Source: Saccopteryx bilineata (Eukaryota > Chordata > Mammalia > Chiroptera > Emballonuridae). Taken from it: DNA of 64,000 nucleotides. Below the pieces are notes generated by a model, which saw nothing but the letters and a program-made list of their open reading frames with translations, ran no database searches and had not been told where the DNA came from. Below, piece by piece: positions 46,114 to 57,210 of the stretch. Position 1 is the stretch's first letter, and each line of letters begins with the position of its first letter. The stretch lies in assembly GCF_036850765.1 (NCBI RefSeq), contig NC_089501.1, forward strand, positions 13,058,997-13,122,996, given 5' to 3'. The position numbers and the translations under genes are program-made.

Positions 46114-46526
46114 TTTTTTATATATATATATATTTTTTCCATTTTTTTTCTGAAGCTGGAAACATGGAGAGACAGTCAGACAGACTCCGCATGCGCCCGA
46201 CCGGGATCCACCCGGCACGCCCACCAGGGGCGAAGCTCTGCCCACCAGGGGGCGATGCTCTGCCCATCCTGGGCGTCGCCATGTTGCGACCAGAGCTACT
46301 CTAGAGCCTGAGGCAGAGGCCACAGAGCCATCCCCAGCGCCCGGGCCATCTTTGCTCCAATGGAGCCTTGGCTGCGGGAGGGGAAGAGAGAGAGACAGAG
46401 AGGAAAGCGTGGCGGAGAGGTGGAGAAGCAAATGGGCGCTTCTCCTGTGTGCCCTGGCCGGGAATCAAACCCGGGTCCTCTGCATGCTAGACCGACGCTC
46501 TACCGCTGAGCCAACCAGCCAGGGCT
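46114..46526 (-). mobile_element. Type C SINE inserted in the tail of another
   Basis: Antisense, with two consecutive CACCAGGGG-type body units. It sits in the T-rich tail of the type C copy at 46527; tattttttatat recurs on both sides. Confidence 0.92.
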
Positions 46527-46917
46527 ATTTTTTATATTTTTCTGAAGCTAGAAATGGGGAGAGACAGTCAGACAGACTCCCGCATGCGCCCGACCGGGAT
46601 CCACCCAGCACGCCCACCAGGGGGCAAAGCTCTGCCCACCAGGGGGCGATGCTCTGCCCCTCCGGGGCGTCGCTCTGTTGTGACCAGAGCCACTCTAGCA
46701 CCTGGGGCAGAGGCCAAGGAGCCATCCCCAGCGCCCGAGCCATCTTTGCTCCAATGGAGCCTTGGCTGCGGGAGGGGAAGAGAGAGACAGAGAGGAAGGA
46801 GAGGGGAAGGGGTGGAGAAGCAGATGGCACTTCTCCTATGTGCCCTGGCCGGGAATCAAACCCGGGACTTCTGCACGCCAGGCCGACGCTCTACCACTGA
46901 GCCAACCGGCCAGGGCC
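46527..46917 (-). mobile_element. Type C SINE, TSD shared with neighbours
   Basis: Antisense. Part of its tail lies at 46097-46113, left of the nested copy. The TSD tatttgtaggatttta lies at 46081-46096 and 46918-46933. Confidence 0.94.
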
Positions 46918-46933
46918 TATTTGTAGGATTTTA

Positions 46934-47138
46934 ATTAATTTATTTATTTTTTTTTAGAGAGGAGCAGGAGAGATGGGGAGAGAGAGAAAGAGTGGAGAGA
47001 CAGAGAGAGAGAAGGGGGGGAGGAGCTGGAAGCATCAACTCCCATATGTGCCTTGACCAGGCAAACCCAGGGTTTCGAACCGGCGACCTCAGCATTTCCA
47101 GGTCGACGCTTTATCCACTGCGCCACCACAGGTCAGGC
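46934..47138 (-). mobile_element. Type B SINE reusing the same target
   Basis: Antisense. The TSD tatttgtaggatttta lies at 46918-46933 and 47139-47154, exact. Confidence 0.95.
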
Positions 47139-47198
47139 TATTTGTAGGATTTTAAATGCACCTCAACTTCAAAAAGTTTAAGAACCACTGCTTTAAGC

Positions 47199-48831
47199 AA
47201 ATCTATTATCTATTTACATGTAGCTTCCTTGGCAAACCTTTCAGACCTTAATTTGTTCTGTTACTATGTCTACAGATCAACTCAACTAAAACAGCCAGTT
47301 AAAACTATTTCTTCTGTCAATCACAAGGGTTCCCAAGACATAGGGTTGCCTCAAATGATGAAGTACCTGCCTTAGAAGAATCTCTCAATATGGTGCTGAA
47401 TTGGCATGGGTCATTAATTCTAATTTCTAGACACAGCATGGAGGTAGCTGTGCTTGGAATGGTGGTTCTGAAAGACAAAAGGATATAAAATCCACAGGGT
47501 TATTGCTGTGTGGAGCAGAGGTCAGTAGCTCATGAACTAGTAGTAAACATCCAGGAAATAAGAATTTGGGGATGCTTTGAGGAGCACATTTCAAACTATT
47601 ATAACCTCATATGTTTGTGTTAAAGAAGTAAGAGGGCCAAGAAGAAAACGTTAGTCAGGTCTGGGACTCTACTCATTCCAATAATACGCCTGGCTGGGAA
47701 ATTACTGCCCCTTTTCCAACATAGCCTTAGGGCAAGTCTGGACAACTCTGAGTGGGCAAAAAATTGGCTTCCCAAAATTGACCTGGCTTGCCAACCCAAC
47801 CCACACACATGCCCTGCACATGGAATCTTTCTTTCCTCTAAACTTTCCCCTTCCCTTTTCCCTTCCTCTCATCCACCTCCCTGCTGCTTTCCTTTGCTCT
47901 CTTTTCTTTTCTTTTTTTTTGCCAGAATGATTTGTGGGAATATGGAATGTGTTTGTCAGACAAGTCCATCAGGGACAGTTAAGAGTAAGACAGAGGCATG
48001 AGTCTTGTGGTCATCATAAGTACTTCAGTTTCCATACCAACTCATTCTTTTATGTTAGCTAAGTACTGAAATCAAGGTTTTCACTAATTTATGCTTCAAA
48101 TATACATAGGACTAAGTGTGTTTGTGTCTATGTGTATACATGGACGTGTATATGTGTGTGGGTCTGTGTGTGTATAAACACTGATGGATATTTCCCTAAA
48201 TGAACTGATGATGACCTCTAATTTGTGGTTTAGCAAAAGAACTTTGTGTTCTACTTTTCCTCTGGAGAAATGAAAATACTATGAAAGAGGGTGGTAAAGC
48301 AGCACCATGCATGGGTGTGTGAGTGTTGGGTAATATTGGGTGGAAATTTTAAGGATATCTTCCTTTGTTATGGATAGTTATGGGAGAATAAATATGTTTT
48401 TCATAAAAGCCTCCTTAATTTCTAGAAAAATCTCATAAATGTTTATCAGTAAGGTCTTTTAATAGACTTTGTTTTATAATAGCTACCTTGGAGCTTTTAC
48501 TCTGCCTGTCATTGTGTCCAAACTCTATAGTCTACTATGCTTCACGCTCATAACCTCACACATGGGCTAAACATCCTAGCCGAGATTTGGAGAGGCCAAC
48601 TACTTTGGCTGAAGTTACAAGTCAAATAAATCGTATAGCTGTTATTTGAACATAGATCTGACTAACTTTTGTCATTAGACACTTACCATTTTGGCATAAA
48701 GGGACTCAGAGGAGTTTAGTTTTTAAATCTTATTTTTTGATGAGAGTTTATTTATAAAGATGTTTGCTTTTTGTGATTTTTAATGGGCAATGTAAAATAA
48801 TTTGATAATTATTATTTTAAGTTTAATAAAA
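47199..48831. other. Unassigned stretch (1.6 kb)
   Basis: No gene or repeat family recognised. TG-rich low complexity at 48115-48175. Confidence 0.4.
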
Positions 48832-48847
48832 TCTTTGTGTAAATTTT

Positions 48848-49202
48848 TTTTCTTTATTGATTTTTTTTTTTTTTTTTTTTTACAGAGACAGAGAGTCAGA
48901 GAGAGGGATAGATAGGGACAGACAGACAGGAATGGAGAGAGCTGAGAAGCATCAATCATCAGTTTTTCATTGTGGCACTTTAGTTTAGTTGTTCATTGAT
49001 TGCTCTCTCATATGTGCCTTGACCGTGAGGCTACAGCAGACTGAGTAACCCCTTGCTTGAGCCAGCGACCTTGGGTCCAAGCTGGTGAGCTTTGCTCAAA
49101 CCAGATGAGCCCGCACTGAAGCTGGCGACCTTGGGATCTTGAACCTGGGTCCTCCACATCCCAGTCCGACGCTCTATCCACTGCGCCACTGCCTGGTCAG
49201 GC
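48848..49202 (-). mobile_element. Type A SINE with perfect TSD
   Basis: Antisense. The TSD tctttgtgtaaattt is exact (from 48832 and 49203). Long T tail. Confidence 0.95.
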
Positions 49203-49217
49203 TCTTTGTGTAAATTT

Positions 49218-49590
49218 AAATATAATCATATATGCAATGCACTGAGATTTATAGAAAGAGTTTTTAGAGTAGATATAAGCAGTCTTCAGATACTGAATCA
49301 TAAGAGATATCTGCTTTTATAGAATGATGTAGCATTGCTTTCTAGAATTGAGACTTCAGATAGTTTCCAAATATACACTTAATATGCAATAATATTTAGA
49401 GGTAATATTCCCTTAAATTCAATTCTTCTTTTAAAGAGAATAAAGATAATATATATTAATGCTATGCGGGAACAGGGAAAATCTCCATTCTCATATTTGT
49501 CCTTAAAGTGCGAGGCAAGAATTAGTGATTATAAAGTAAATGTTGATCCAGATTATATAAATTTAAAGATAAAAATTCTTTTAAAAAATT
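49218..49590. other. Unassigned AT-rich stretch
   Basis: Nothing recognised. Confidence 0.4.
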
Positions 49591-49602
49591 TTAAGGAGGT
49601 TG

Positions 49603-49953
49603 ACCTGACCAGGTGGTGGCGCAGTGGATAGAGCGTTGGACTGGGATGCTGAGGACCCAGGTTTGAGACCCCAAGGTCGCCAGCTTGAGCGCAGGCTCAT
49701 CTGGTTTGAGCAAAAGCTCACCAGCTTGGACCCAAGGTCGCTGGCTCCGGCAAGGGGTTACTCGGTCTGCTGAAGACCTGCGGTCAAGGCACATATGAGA
49801 AAGCAATCAATGAACAACTAAGGTGTCACAATGCGCAATGAAAAAACTAATGATTGATGCTTCTCATCTCTCCATTCCTGTCTATCTGTCCCTGTCTATC
49901 CCTCACTCTGACTCTCTCTCTGTCTCTGTAAAAAAATAAAAAAAAAAAAAAAA
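49603..49953 (+). mobile_element. Type A SINE with perfect TSD
   Basis: The TSD ttaaggaggttg lies at 49591-49602 and 49954-49965. All modules present; A-rich tail. Confidence 0.96.
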
Positions 49954-50180
49954 TTAAGGAGGTTGGAAAATGCTAGGTGGTAATATTTGTTGAAAGTCTG
50001 TTATATACTTTGTGCTGTTTGGGTCTTAGAGAACATAATCTCATGTTGATACTTTAACTGCTCTGGGAAACAGACATTGTTTTCAAGTCAAATTTAAGAA
50101 AGAGTAGATGGAGGGTTTATATAATAAGGGAACAAGGAAACTCAGGGACTTAATGTAAATAAGGCCTTACAAAAACTTTA

Positions 50181-50569
50181 TTTTTTTTATTTTTATTTTT
50201 TTCTTTTGCTCTTTTCTGAAGCTGGAAACCGGGAGGCAGTCAGACAGACTCGCACATGCACCCGACCGGGATCCACCCGGCATGCCCACCAGGGGGCGAT
50301 GCTCTGCCCCTCTGGGGCATCGCTCTGTTGCATCCAGAGCCATTCAAATGCCTGAGGCAGAGGCCACAGAGCCATCCTCAGGGCCTGGGCCATCTTTGCT
50401 CCAATGGAGCCTCGGCTGAAGGAGGGGAAGAGAGAGGCAGAGAGGAAGGGGAGGAGGAGGGGTGGAGAAGCAGATGGGCGCTTCTCCTGTGTGCCCTGGC
50501 CGGGAATCGAACCCGGGACTCCTGCACACCAGGCCGACTCTCTACCACTGAGCCAACCGGCCAGGGCCA
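50181..50569 (-). mobile_element. Type C SINE with perfect TSD
   Basis: Antisense. The 16-bp TSD ccttacaaaaacttta lies at 50165-50180 and 50570-50585. Confidence 0.96.
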
Positions 50570-50590
50570 CCTTACAAAAACTTTAGTTAG

Positions 50591-50786
50591 GCCTGACCTG
50601 TGGTAGCACAGTGGATAAAGTGTCAACCCTGAATGCTAAGGTCACTGATTCAAAATCCTGGGCTTGCCTGGGCAAGGCATTTATGGGAGTTGATACTTCC
50701 TGCTCCTCCCCACCTTCTCTCTCTTTCTTTCTCTCTCCTCTCCTCTTTTCTCTAAAATGATAAATAAAATCTTAAAAGAAAAATAC
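50591..50786 (+). mobile_element. Type B SINE with TSD
   Basis: Left TSD aaactttagttag overlaps the right TSD of the preceding type C copy; right TSD aaagcttcagttag ends at 50800. Another pair of abutting insertions. Confidence 0.92.
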
Positions 50787-50800
50787 AAAGCTTCAGTTAG

Positions 50801-51540
50801 AATTCTGTCCAAATTGAAAGAAGCTCAAAAAACTCTCCACCTCAAGGAATAACAATATTTTTCTGGTGCATATTTATTTATGATTGTTATATCTTCATGA
50901 GGAGTTGACCCCTTTATTATATAATGGTCTTTTTTTGTGTCTTGTTACCATTTTTGGCTTAAAGTCTATTTTGTCTGATTTAAGTATAGCTACTGTTGCT
51001 TCTTTGGTTTACAGTGGAAAATCTTTTACATCCCTTAACTTTAAGCATTTATGTTTTGTGGGGTTTTTTTTGTGACAGAGATAGAGAGAGAGAGAGAGAG
51101 AAAGGGACAGATAGGGACACACAGACAGGCAGGAAAGGAAAGAGATGAGAAACATCAATTATTGTTGTGATTCCTTAGTTGTTCATTGATTGATTTCTCA
51201 TATGTGCCTTGACTGGGGGGCTACAGCAGACCGAGTGACCCCTTGTTTGAGCCAGTGACCTTGAGCTCAAGCTGGTGAGCTTTTGCTCAAACCAGATGAG
51301 CCCGCGCTCAAGCTGGCGACCTCGGGGTCTCGAACCTGGGTCTGCCACATCCCAGCCCAATGTTGTATCCACTGCGCCACTGCCTGGTCAGGCACATTTA
51401 TGTGTTTTTAAAGCTGAAGTGAGTCTCTTGTAGGCAGCAGGTAGTTGGGTTTTATTTTTTTATCCATATATAGGTCTTACTATTGGGGAATTCAATCCAT
51501 GAACCTTTAAAGTATTTAATGACAGATAAAGACTTACTAA
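50801..51540 (-). pseudogene. L1 ORF2 endonuclease-domain fragment
   Basis: On the minus strand the codons give SDKIDFKPKM and, further toward the start, a block corresponding to the L-Q-E-T-H stretch of the L1 apurinic endonuclease (the plus-strand text TGAAGTGAGTCTCTTGTAGG is its reverse). Only the start of ORF2 is present. Stops and frameshifts are frequent. It is split by the type A SINE at 51061-51393. ORF2 normally follows ORF1 in L1, and the order here agrees. Confidence 0.75.
51061..51393 (-). mobile_element. Type A SINE nested in L1
   Basis: Antisense. The TSD core catttatg at 51046-51053 recurs as acatttatg at about 51394. Head CTGGTCAGGC. Confidence 0.92.
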
Positions 51541-51639
51541 TACCATCTTATCATTTTCTGCTGTTTTGTAATTCCCTTGTTTTTTCTTTTCTCACTTGCT
51601 GTCTTCCTTTATTAAGCTATGATTTTCCATAGTGGTATA

Positions 51640-51984
51640 CAAGAGGTCCTCGGTTTACGACAGTCTCGACATATGACACGTCGGGTTTATGATGCTCACT
51701 CCCATAAAAACTTTAAAAAATTGAAACATGAGTGTTTTGGCTTATGTTGTTACATCGCATTTACGGACTACATGGGCGAATTAGTTTGGTTGTGTGCGGC
51801 AGAAGGACGTACAGTATTCTTTTTCTGTGGCTTAGTTGTGTGTTTTTGTGTTCTAGCTTATGATTTTACAACTGTGTTAAGCTAGGTAAGTGACTTAAAC
51901 TAGGGTGTGTTTTAACTTACACCAAAATTTGGGTTACATCACTGATGTAGGAACAGAACTTTGTCCTAATCCGAGGACCCCCTG
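51640..51984. mobile_element. TA-flanked MITE, Tigger/Tc1-like, intact ends
   Basis: 345 bp between TA dinucleotides (51638-51639, 51985-51986). TIRs are CAAGAGGTCCTCGGTTTA and, from the right, CAGGGGGTCCTCGGATTA. No transposase remnant is obvious. The plus-strand frame across it has no domain. Confidence 0.85.
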
Positions 51985-52171
51985 TATTTTGATTCTCTTC
52001 TCATTATTGTTTGTGAGTCTATTATAAATTTTTGCTTTGTGGTTACTATAAGGCTTATATATACACATTTCATAAATATAAAAATGTATTTTACATTGAC
52101 AACTAGTTAACTTCAATTGCATATAATAACTCCACCCCTTACTCCCCCCTTTTATGTTGTTGATGTTACAT

Positions 52172-52950
52172 TCTAGCTCTTGTTTATAATGTATATTCAC
52201 TCCTTTTAGCATTTCTTATAATTGATGATGAACTCCCTCAGCCTTTTTTGTTGTTGTTGTTAGGGAAAGTTTTTATCTTGCCTTCATTTCTGAGGGATAA
52301 CTTTGCTGGGTAAAATATTCTTGGTTGGCAGTTTCTTTCAACACTTTGAATATATCAGCTTCTTTCTCTCCTAGCCTGCAAGGTCTTAACTGGGAAATCT
52401 GCTGATAAAAGCTATCACAACTTTATAGGGGTTCCCTTATATGAAAAAAAATATTTTTTTTCTTGCTGCTTTTTAAATTTATCTTCACCTTTGATTTTAG
52501 ACTGCATTATTATAATGTGTCTTAGAGAAAATAATTTTGGATTGAAATTTTGGGGTGATCTATAAACTTCATGAACTTGTATGTTCAAATCTCTTCCCAG
52601 ATTTAGAAAGTTCTCATCCATTATTTCTTTAAATAAGTTTTCTACCTCTTTCTTTTGGGATTCTAATGATGCAAACATTGTTTTATGTAACGGCGTTCAT
52701 AGGCTTTCTTCATTTCTATTTTTTCTCCTGTGATTGAATAATTTTGATTGATCTTTTACATCATTGATTTCCTCTCTTCTTGGTCAAATTTGCTATTGAA
52801 GTCCTCTATTCAGTTATCCATTTCAGTCATTTTATTCTTCAGCTCCAAAAAAATCTGTTTGGTTCATTTTAATATTTCTATTTCTTTATTGAGCCTCTCA
52901 TTTTGTTATTGTATTGTTTTCCTGATATTATTAAATTGTTTATTTGTATT
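52172..52950 (-). pseudogene. L1 ORF1 remnant
   Basis: The minus strand encodes ENLFKEIMDENFLNLGRDLN, then VHEVYRSPQNFNPKLFSLRH, IIIMQSKIKGEDKFKKQQEK and YKGTPIKL. This is the L1 ORF1p RNA-recognition segment (the N-L-G-R, P-R-H-I-I-x and Y-K-G-T-P-I motifs). Further left, ADF-, LQARRE- and PAKLS-like pieces match the C-terminal domain. To the right is a coiled-coil-like region. ORF1p normally forms a trimeric RNA chaperone for L1. Here the frame is broken by stops and shifts. Confidence 0.85.
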
Positions 52951-54035
52951 CTCTTATAGCTCTCTGAGCATCTTTAGAACAGATTGTTTGTCAGGCAATC
53001 CTTTGCCTTCATTTGTTTGGGGCCAGATACTGGAGGTTTACAGTATTCATTTGGTGGATTCACATTTCCCTGATTCTTTGTGATTACTGCAGCTTTGCAT
53101 AGCTGTCTGTGAATCTGATGTAACAGTCACCCCTTCTAGATTCATGGACTGACTTTGTTAAGGGAAGATTTTCACTTGTGTGTGGGGGCACACTGGAGCA
53201 TACTGTGACCCCAGGTCTGGTGGTGCAGGGCACCAAGTATGAGAGCACGTGGAAGCATCAGCTTCAGAGCCATGTTGTCTCTTTGGCTCAGGCTACTGGG
53301 GCCCACAATATTGACAACTCTGTGGTATTTGGTGAACACTGAGGGGGGGTTACATGGCTGCAAGGGATGTTAGGGTCCTCAGCAGTGCTTCTAGATCCAG
53401 TGGCTTAGAAACTAGAGCAGAGGATGGAGTGGGGAGGGACTCATGGGATTGGCATCAATGAATGAGAATACCTGTGTGGTGAAAGGCCGTGAAATCTGCA
53501 GGGGTGGGGGTTCTGTGGCTGGTGCATTGGTCATTCGTTTCTTCAGTGGCAAAGACTTCTAGATTTGTCTGCAGATCAGGTCACTGTGAACTATGGTTGC
53601 TACTATTGCATGTTGCTATTGGTATCTCCTGCTCTCCCCCCCCCCCCCCTTATTTTTAGCTGTTTCTCCATGTCTCAGCGCTACTCGTTTGGGTATGGTG
53701 AAACCAAAGAAGAACCTTTGTGTAGTTTCTGAAAAGGCTGAGTAAGCTTTTTCTTTGCAGGAAAAGGGAATGCTTTCTAGCTGGGAGTTTCCCTCTTGGC
53801 ATTGAGCAATGCCAACTGGGAGAAGGGATGATGCAAGCAAAATGATGCTGTCTTCATTCTCTTCTTGTGTGTTATTCTCAGATTTTTTGTTCCACTGTGT
53901 TGCTTAAGTTTCTTAAGTGAACTCCAGAGCTCTCTCAGCTCTGGATAAAGCAGTCTGTGGATAGCCATCTAATTGTCGATCTTTGTTGGGGTACAACAGC
54001 TGGGTTCTCCTATGTCACACCATATTGGTCTCACC

Positions 54036-54749
54036 TATTGTTTTTTGCCTGATGCTTTTAAATGTTTTCTCCGGTGAAGCCACGGATATCCTCATCTACA
54101 TTTGATACTCCTTTTACTCCCCTTTGATATAAAATCGGGGCTAATTCAACCTAATTTCAACTTACCTGTTTTCTGAAAATTCCCTGGTATCCTCTTTTGT
54201 CCATGCTTAAATGATTTTGGAAGTCTATAAGGCAGACTTTTAATTATATACCCATTTTTTTCATGTCAGAAATATGAAAGTATTATGGGATTTTTCTCTT
54301 TGTTACGGTCTCTCAACTACTCTGTCACCACTCAGTTGAGGACATCTGAAAGTGAGAATCAGTCCTAGACTGAGGGCAACCACTCTACTCAAATGTTAAA
54401 CAAGCTCAAAAACAGACCTGTAACTACAGCTGCAGCTCCATTAGGTCACCAGCTACGCATGTCCTAATAGAGTGGAATCTGGTCTCCTTTGTTCTGCAAC
54501 ATCAGCTCATTGTTCTTTAGTACATCTTAACTTGAAAAAGTTAAATTGTCTTTAATAACTGAAAGCATATTGTGCTGTCAGGATTAGTGTTGAAATCTCC
54601 TAGCCACATAGCAGATTGAAGGTGTCTTCTTGATAACTTTCTGGAGAGTCTCTGGAGAGGATGCTAACCACATGAACACTGCTTCCCTTATTCTACCCAC
54701 TGCTAAACAGCAGGAAGGCTCAGTTAGGTCGGTGAAGTGGTTTTCAAAC
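54036..54749. other. Unassigned stretch
   Basis: Nothing recognised. Confidence 0.4.
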
Positions 54750-54912
54750 ACGGCCCTGCAGGCTGGTATGAACTGGCTGCACATTAGACTTCTCTGGGGA
54801 GGTTATCTAAGATATGGCTCATGCCCAAGGAAAGGGGCAGACTCAGAAGTACTTTTATAAGCTCCTCCAATATTCGGTGAATAGCCAGGCTTTGGAGCAA
54901 TAGTTCAGAACA
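54750..54912 (+). mobile_element. MER5-like hAT MITE, diverged
   Basis: TGGCTGCACATTAGACTTCT and CTGGGGAGGTTATCTAAGAT fit a MER5 outline; ends eroded. Confidence 0.45.
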
Positions 54913-54965
54913 GTAAAGAGAAATGTAGCTCCTGGTCCCATCTTGAGAACTTTTCACTCCTCTCT

Positions 54966-55237
54966 AGACCTGTATTGTCCAATATTCTAGATGGGAGCCA
55001 TTAGCTAAATGTGTCTATTGAGCACTTGAAGTGTGTAAAGTTACTCAAGATTTCAGACATGTTGAAATGACAATATTTTAAACATATTAGCTTAAATAAA
55101 TATGTTTAAAATAAATGTTTAAAATAAATATGTTTATAAATCTGTATTTTACCTGTTTCTTTTTATACATTTACTGTAGCTAGTAAACATTTTAAATAAC
55201 ATATGTGGTTTGCATTATATTTCTGTTGATCTAAAAA
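54966..55237 (-). mobile_element. hAT-Charlie-type MITE remnant
   Basis: CTGTATTGTCCAATATTCTA, TTGAGCACTTGAAGTGTG, GTTGAAATGACAATATTTTA and ACCTGTTTCTTTTTATACAT, then GCATTATATTTCTGTTGAT, follow a common mammalian hAT MITE. It resembles the element at 5968-6178 at its ends. Confidence 0.75.
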
Positions 55238-55304
55238 GCATCTGTCTCGCAGCTTAGAAATTTTGAATTATAAAATTCTAAAGTTCAAGGATCTTGTGTA
55301 TAAT

Positions 55305-55435
55305 ACAACTCTTTCATTTCAGAAGTGAAGATACTGGCACTCGAGTGAATGACATAACTTACTCAGTTTACCTGAGTGGGTGACAGAGCCAGGTTGTCCC
55401 TGAATCCCACATCCCTGAGTCCCCACCCAGTACTA
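55305..55435 (-). mobile_element. MIR remnant
   Basis: CATTTCAGAAGTGAAGATAC, GTGACAGAGCCAGGTTGTCC in reverse MIR order; diverged. Confidence 0.5.
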
Positions 55436-55439
55436 GCTT

Positions 55440-56070
55440 CTCTGTCTCATGCTGTCCGTGTTTGGCTGCAGTAGCCACAGTGAATTTGTTTCTGAGTTTC
55501 TACAATTCTAAGGAATAGAAAATCTCACAGACCCTGTTGCAATCTCTGCTCACCAGGTTTTGTCTGCATAGCCAGTGCTTCCAAAATACATTAGTAGAGA
55601 GCAGTATTTGGGTCTTAGTTGATTTCTCCCCTTTCCACCATCTCATGTTAATTATCAGTTTGACTTCACCAATAGCTGTGATTTTAATGAGGTCTTAGTA
55701 TCTTTTCAAAGCATGGACCCCAAAAATAATCACTTTGAGCTAATTGAGAAATGTGAACCTTTGAAATTCATTAATAATGTTTTTCTCCTCAGTGTTGACT
55801 ACATCTTGGTTTCCTTTGGCATCCGCAAAACAACTTCCTTCTCTCTTCTCCACAGCTAGCTTTCTCTTCAGAAAGATCTAGTGCTGATGGGTGGGGAGCC
55901 TTTCCCTGGTTCCTGACCTTAGACCATAAAAATTATTTTTTTTTTAACATGGCATCAGCAGAGTCTTGCTTATATAAGACTTTAAAGCCAAAAAATATTT
56001 TTCCTTTTCTCATATCCTTTAAAAAAACTAGTTGAGAATTTTAAGAAAATGGTGTTATTGGTAGCATCCA
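55440..56070. other. Unassigned stretch
   Basis: Nothing recognised. Confidence 0.4.
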
Positions 56071-56082
56071 AAATATTTCTAG

Positions 56083-56260
56083 GCCCGGCTGGTAGCTCAG
56101 TTGGTTAGAGTATCATCCCAGTAAGCCAAGGTTGCAGGTGTGATCCCAGGTTAGGACATATACCAGCAGCAATCAATGAATGCATAAATAAGTAGCACAA
56201 CAAATTGATGTTTCTCTCTCTATTCCTCTCTTTAAAATTAATACATATAAAAATTAAAAT
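56083..56260 (+). mobile_element. Type D (VES-like) SINE with TSD
   Basis: Head GCCCGGCTGGTAGCTCAG with TTGGTTAGAGTATC; AATCAATGAATGCATAAATA core; (CT)n; A/T-rich tail. The TSD aaatatttctag (56071-56082) / atatatttctag (about 56263-56274) differs near its start. Confidence 0.88.
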
Positions 56261-56274
56261 ATATATATTTCTAG

Positions 56275-56421
56275 AATCCCTACCCTACCACCAATAGGAA
56301 TAATTGCTGCTCCGAATGGTGCCTTCCAGGGACTTACTTTCCTGGGTGATTCTAAGCCCACTGAGATCCATGTACGTACATGTCCCAAAATGTATGAAAA
56401 TTCATTTGAGTGTGTGTTTTG

Positions 56422-56455
<34 letters not shown>

Positions 56456-56995
56456 AAGTCAGTGAAGATGCAGAGAAATGCCTAACTGATGTCTTTGCAC
56501 TTTGATATATATCCTTCTGGATTCTTTAGGTTTAAGCTGAGCTGTCAAGAGTAGAATTTATAGAGAGTAATTAACCCAAGTCACCGATAAATTCAAATGC
56601 CCCAGGCAAATAAGAATATGTGAATAAATCTGGTTTTAAGGTTTCTTAGACTTTTTAATTTTAGTCTTTTACTGTCTAGTTGAATCCTCGCTGCTGGCAG
56701 AAGGCAGACAGGTCCTCTTGGCGTGGCTCCAAAGCCCTGTATCCAATGCAGCAAAAATTTCTGATCACAGCGCCCTTCCTCTTACCATTTATAGGTGTCT
56801 TTTACTGATGCTGACTCTCTCAGACCATAGAGACAGTCACTCTGTGAAAACTAAAAAAATAACAATCAACAGATGCCATGTTTAGAAATCATAGTATCAG
56901 CACCATTTATAACAGCAGACTGCAACTGATACTGGTATACATACTACCATAAAATTATTTGTAAATAGAGAGGGTAGGAAGAGTTTTTAAAAGCT
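56275..56995. other. Unassigned stretch with (GT)n
   Basis: A (GT)n microsatellite of about 15 units at 56422-56452. The rest is unrecognised. Confidence 0.5.
56422..56452. repeat. (GT)n microsatellite
   Basis: About 15 GT dinucleotides. Confidence 0.95.
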
Positions 56996-57005
56996 TTTAG
57001 CTCTG

Positions 57006-57199
57006 GCCTGACCTGTGGTGGCGCAGTGAGATAAAGCGTCAACTTGGAACACTGAGGTTGCCAGTTGGAAACCCTGGGCTTGCCTGGTCAAGGCACATGT
57101 AGGAGTTGATGCTTCCTGCTCCTCCCCCCTTCTCTCTCTCTCTCTCTCTCTCTCCTCTCTGAAAATTGAATAAGTAAAATCTTTAAAGAAAAAATAAGT
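57006..57199 (+). mobile_element. Type B SINE with perfect TSD
   Basis: The TSD tttagctctg lies at 56996-57005 and 57201-57210. (CT)n and A-rich tail present. Confidence 0.94.
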
Positions 57200-57210
57200 C
57201 TTTAGCTCTG

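Larger units (their letters stand above)
44433..47190 (+). mobile_element. hAT transposon, internally deleted, ends intact
   Basis: Bounded by an exact 8-bp TSD ctttaagc (44425-44432 and 47191-47198). TIRs begin CAGTGGTTCTCAAAG at the left and CAGTGGTTCTTAAAC from the right. It contains a transposase start fragment at 44840 and a C-terminal fragment at 45426. The large middle of the gene is missing, so it is non-autonomous. About 1.4 kb of its 2.76 kb is four nested SINEs. Confidence 0.93.
50801..54035 (-). mobile_element. L1 remnant: start of ORF2, ORF1 and 5' UTR
   Basis: Antisense L1, read right to left: 5' end near 54035 (CACACCATATTGGTCTCA), 5' UTR to about 53000, ORF1 about 52950-52170, inter-ORF region, then the first part of ORF2 to about 50800, where it is truncated. 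Interrupted by a type A SINE and by a TA-flanked MITE. Confidence 0.82.

Noticed and set aside
46352..46900. Open frame of 182 codons
   Set aside because: It runs across two antisense type C SINEs. The GC-rich SINE body gives open frames in every copy (also at 19129-19596, 22261-22716, 45040-45441 and 50193-50606).
51619..51885. Plus-strand frame of 88 codons with hydrophobic end
   Set aside because: It starts in the flanking L1 and runs through the TA-flanked MITE; no family resemblance.
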